Source of the DNA: a bacterium
GTDB taxonomy: Bacteria; Acidobacteriota; Thermoanaerobaculia; Multivoradales; J023
Reading direction: 5' to 3'
DNA: 64,000 bases
Assembly: GCA_024226315.1 (NCBI GenBank)
Contig: JAAELT010000419.1
Coordinates: 1 to 64,000 of the forward strand
Shown here: in pieces, positions 63,264 through 64,000 of the stretch
How positions within the stretch are numbered: position 1 is the first letter of the stretch
How the letters are laid out: each line of letters begins with the position of its first letter
The notes under the pieces: model-generated
The model's input: only the letters and a program-made list of their open reading frames with translations
Told to the model about the DNA's origin: nothing
Databases searched by the model: none
Translations under genes and position numbers: made by a program

Positions 63264-64000
63264 CCTGGCCACCTGCTCCCGGCTACTGGCGCCCCGAGGA
63301 CATCCCCCCGCCGATGGACCCGCCGGAGGTCTACCACGGCGGCCGCCTCGACGACGGCTGGCCGATCCTGACGTCGAGCCTGGTCCGGCGCTTCGCCGAT
63401 CCGCCGCCGGATGGTGGCGCGGGGACGTGGCTCGACAAGCAGGCCGAGACGCCGCCGATGAGGTGGGGGTCTCTGGTCCACCGGATCGCCGAGGCAGGCA
63501 CCTCGCCGGCACGGTGCGGGGTGATCGCGATTGATGCTCGACGCGGCTCGACCACCTGGGAGATCGTCCCGGAGATCGTGCGGCGTCTTGCTGATGCTCT
63601 GCCGGAGGGCTGGACATTCCCGCCGGCCAGCAGCCACGTCGAGGTCGCCATCGGGCCGAACAAGGGCAGAGGCACGAAAGGACACCGGGACATGCTGGAG
63701 GCCATGGAGGACCCGGAAGACCACCGCCACGGCTGGCTCCCGGTGATCCCTGGCGAGTGGGCCTCGGCGGTCGACTTCGCCGGCAAGATGCTCGACGCCG
63801 ACCCCGGCGTATGGGCCGAGGCGCGGTCGCCGATGGTCGTCACCCTCGCCGAGTGGCGGGCTGCTACGGCGGTCGCCGGGTCGATCCTCGAGCCCCGTAC
63901 CCCAAAAGCGAAGCTCGCCCGGCGGTGGCTAATCGAGGCGCCCTGGCAGGAGTACTACGTTGGCTGGCCGGAGCCGGTGGAGATCGCCGAGGCGGACCTG
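63260..64000 (+). CDS. hypothetical protein, cut by the right edge (247+ aa)
   Basis: ATG 63260 overlaps the previous stop; the frame is open to the last base with strong codon bias. The product has a Pro/Trp-rich start (TWPPAPGYWRPEDIPPPMDP), a middle alpha/beta part (RCGVIAIDARRGSTTWEIVP EIVRRLADALPEGW) and TWLDKQAETPPMRWGSLVHR. The C-terminus is missing. No family recognised. Confidence 0.65.
   Translation, partial: MTWPPAPGYWRPEDIPPPMDPPEVYHGGRLDDGWPILTSSLVRRFADPPPDGGAGTWLDKQAETPPMRWGSLVHRIAEAGTSPARCGVIAIDARRGSTTWEIVPEIVRRLADALPEGWTFPPASSHVEVAIGPNKGRGTKGHRDMLEAMEDPEDHRHGWLPVIPGEWASAVDFAGKMLDADPGVWAEARSPMVVTLAEWRAATAVAGSILEPRTPKAKLARRWLIEAPWQEYYVGWPEPVEIAEADL

Noticed and set aside
1..64000. 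tRNA genes
   Set aside because: I looked for T-arm and anticodon-arm patterns in the gaps and found none convincing; gaps are mostly shorter than a tRNA. A tRNAscan run would settle it.

Overview
The window is a contiguous piece of a strongly GC-rich tailed-phage genome (Caudoviricetes). A portal, HK97-type capsid, long tape measure and tube protein without any sheath gene point to a siphovirus. Both ends cut through genes. I see no integrase, DNA polymerase, endolysin or tRNA. The host is unknown. Clear sigma70-type promoters, a lipobox and Sec signal peptides say 'bacterium'. A recurring layout, with a -10 box only 6-8 nt before the start codon and no Shine-Dalgarno, says that many mRNAs are leaderless and that the host must translate them.

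Left arm (1-14.0 kb): an XRE regulator, a SNF2-type helicase and a DNA methyltransferase are translationally coupled. Next come a GGQ release-factor-like protein behind a perfect stem-loop, a small minus-strand operon facing a ribbon-helix-helix regulator, and a long plus-strand run of small overlapping genes, several with zinc ribbons. Three copies of one promoter module split that run. It ends with a ParB-like protein and a C5-cytosine methyltransferase.

Packaging and structure (14.1-46.6 kb, plus strand): HNH endonuclease, small and large terminase, portal, Mu F-like head protein, then an island (lipoprotein plus a reversed three-gene cassette with an HTH protein), then protease, major capsid, decoration-like proteins, connectors, tail tube, tail chaperones joined by a canonical -1 slippery site (C CCA AAA), an 1802-residue tape measure and tail-tip proteins with LamG-like domains. 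Three fibre-like or Cys-rich proteins at the end carry apparent Sec signal peptides. One small tail-region gene contains a 10-bp tandem repeat able to switch its frame.

Accessory region (46.6-51.1 kb): a PAS-domain protein, a coiled-coil/TM protein (holin candidate), another XRE regulator from a leaderless promoter, membrane proteins, a second amino-methyltransferase and an RMF-like protein.

Minus-strand arm (51.1-61.6 kb): an orphan HicB-like protein, a radical-SAM enzyme next to a PP-loop (PAPS-reductase-like) enzyme whose frame is broken in a G run, a DEDD exonuclease, a DUF262-type protein, a RecU-like resolvase and a Gp37/Gp68 (DUF5131) Cys-cluster protein. An XRE regulator stands at the head of the last run, behind a leaderless promoter divergent from a plus-strand operon with a structured 5' leader. 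That operon runs off the right end of the window.
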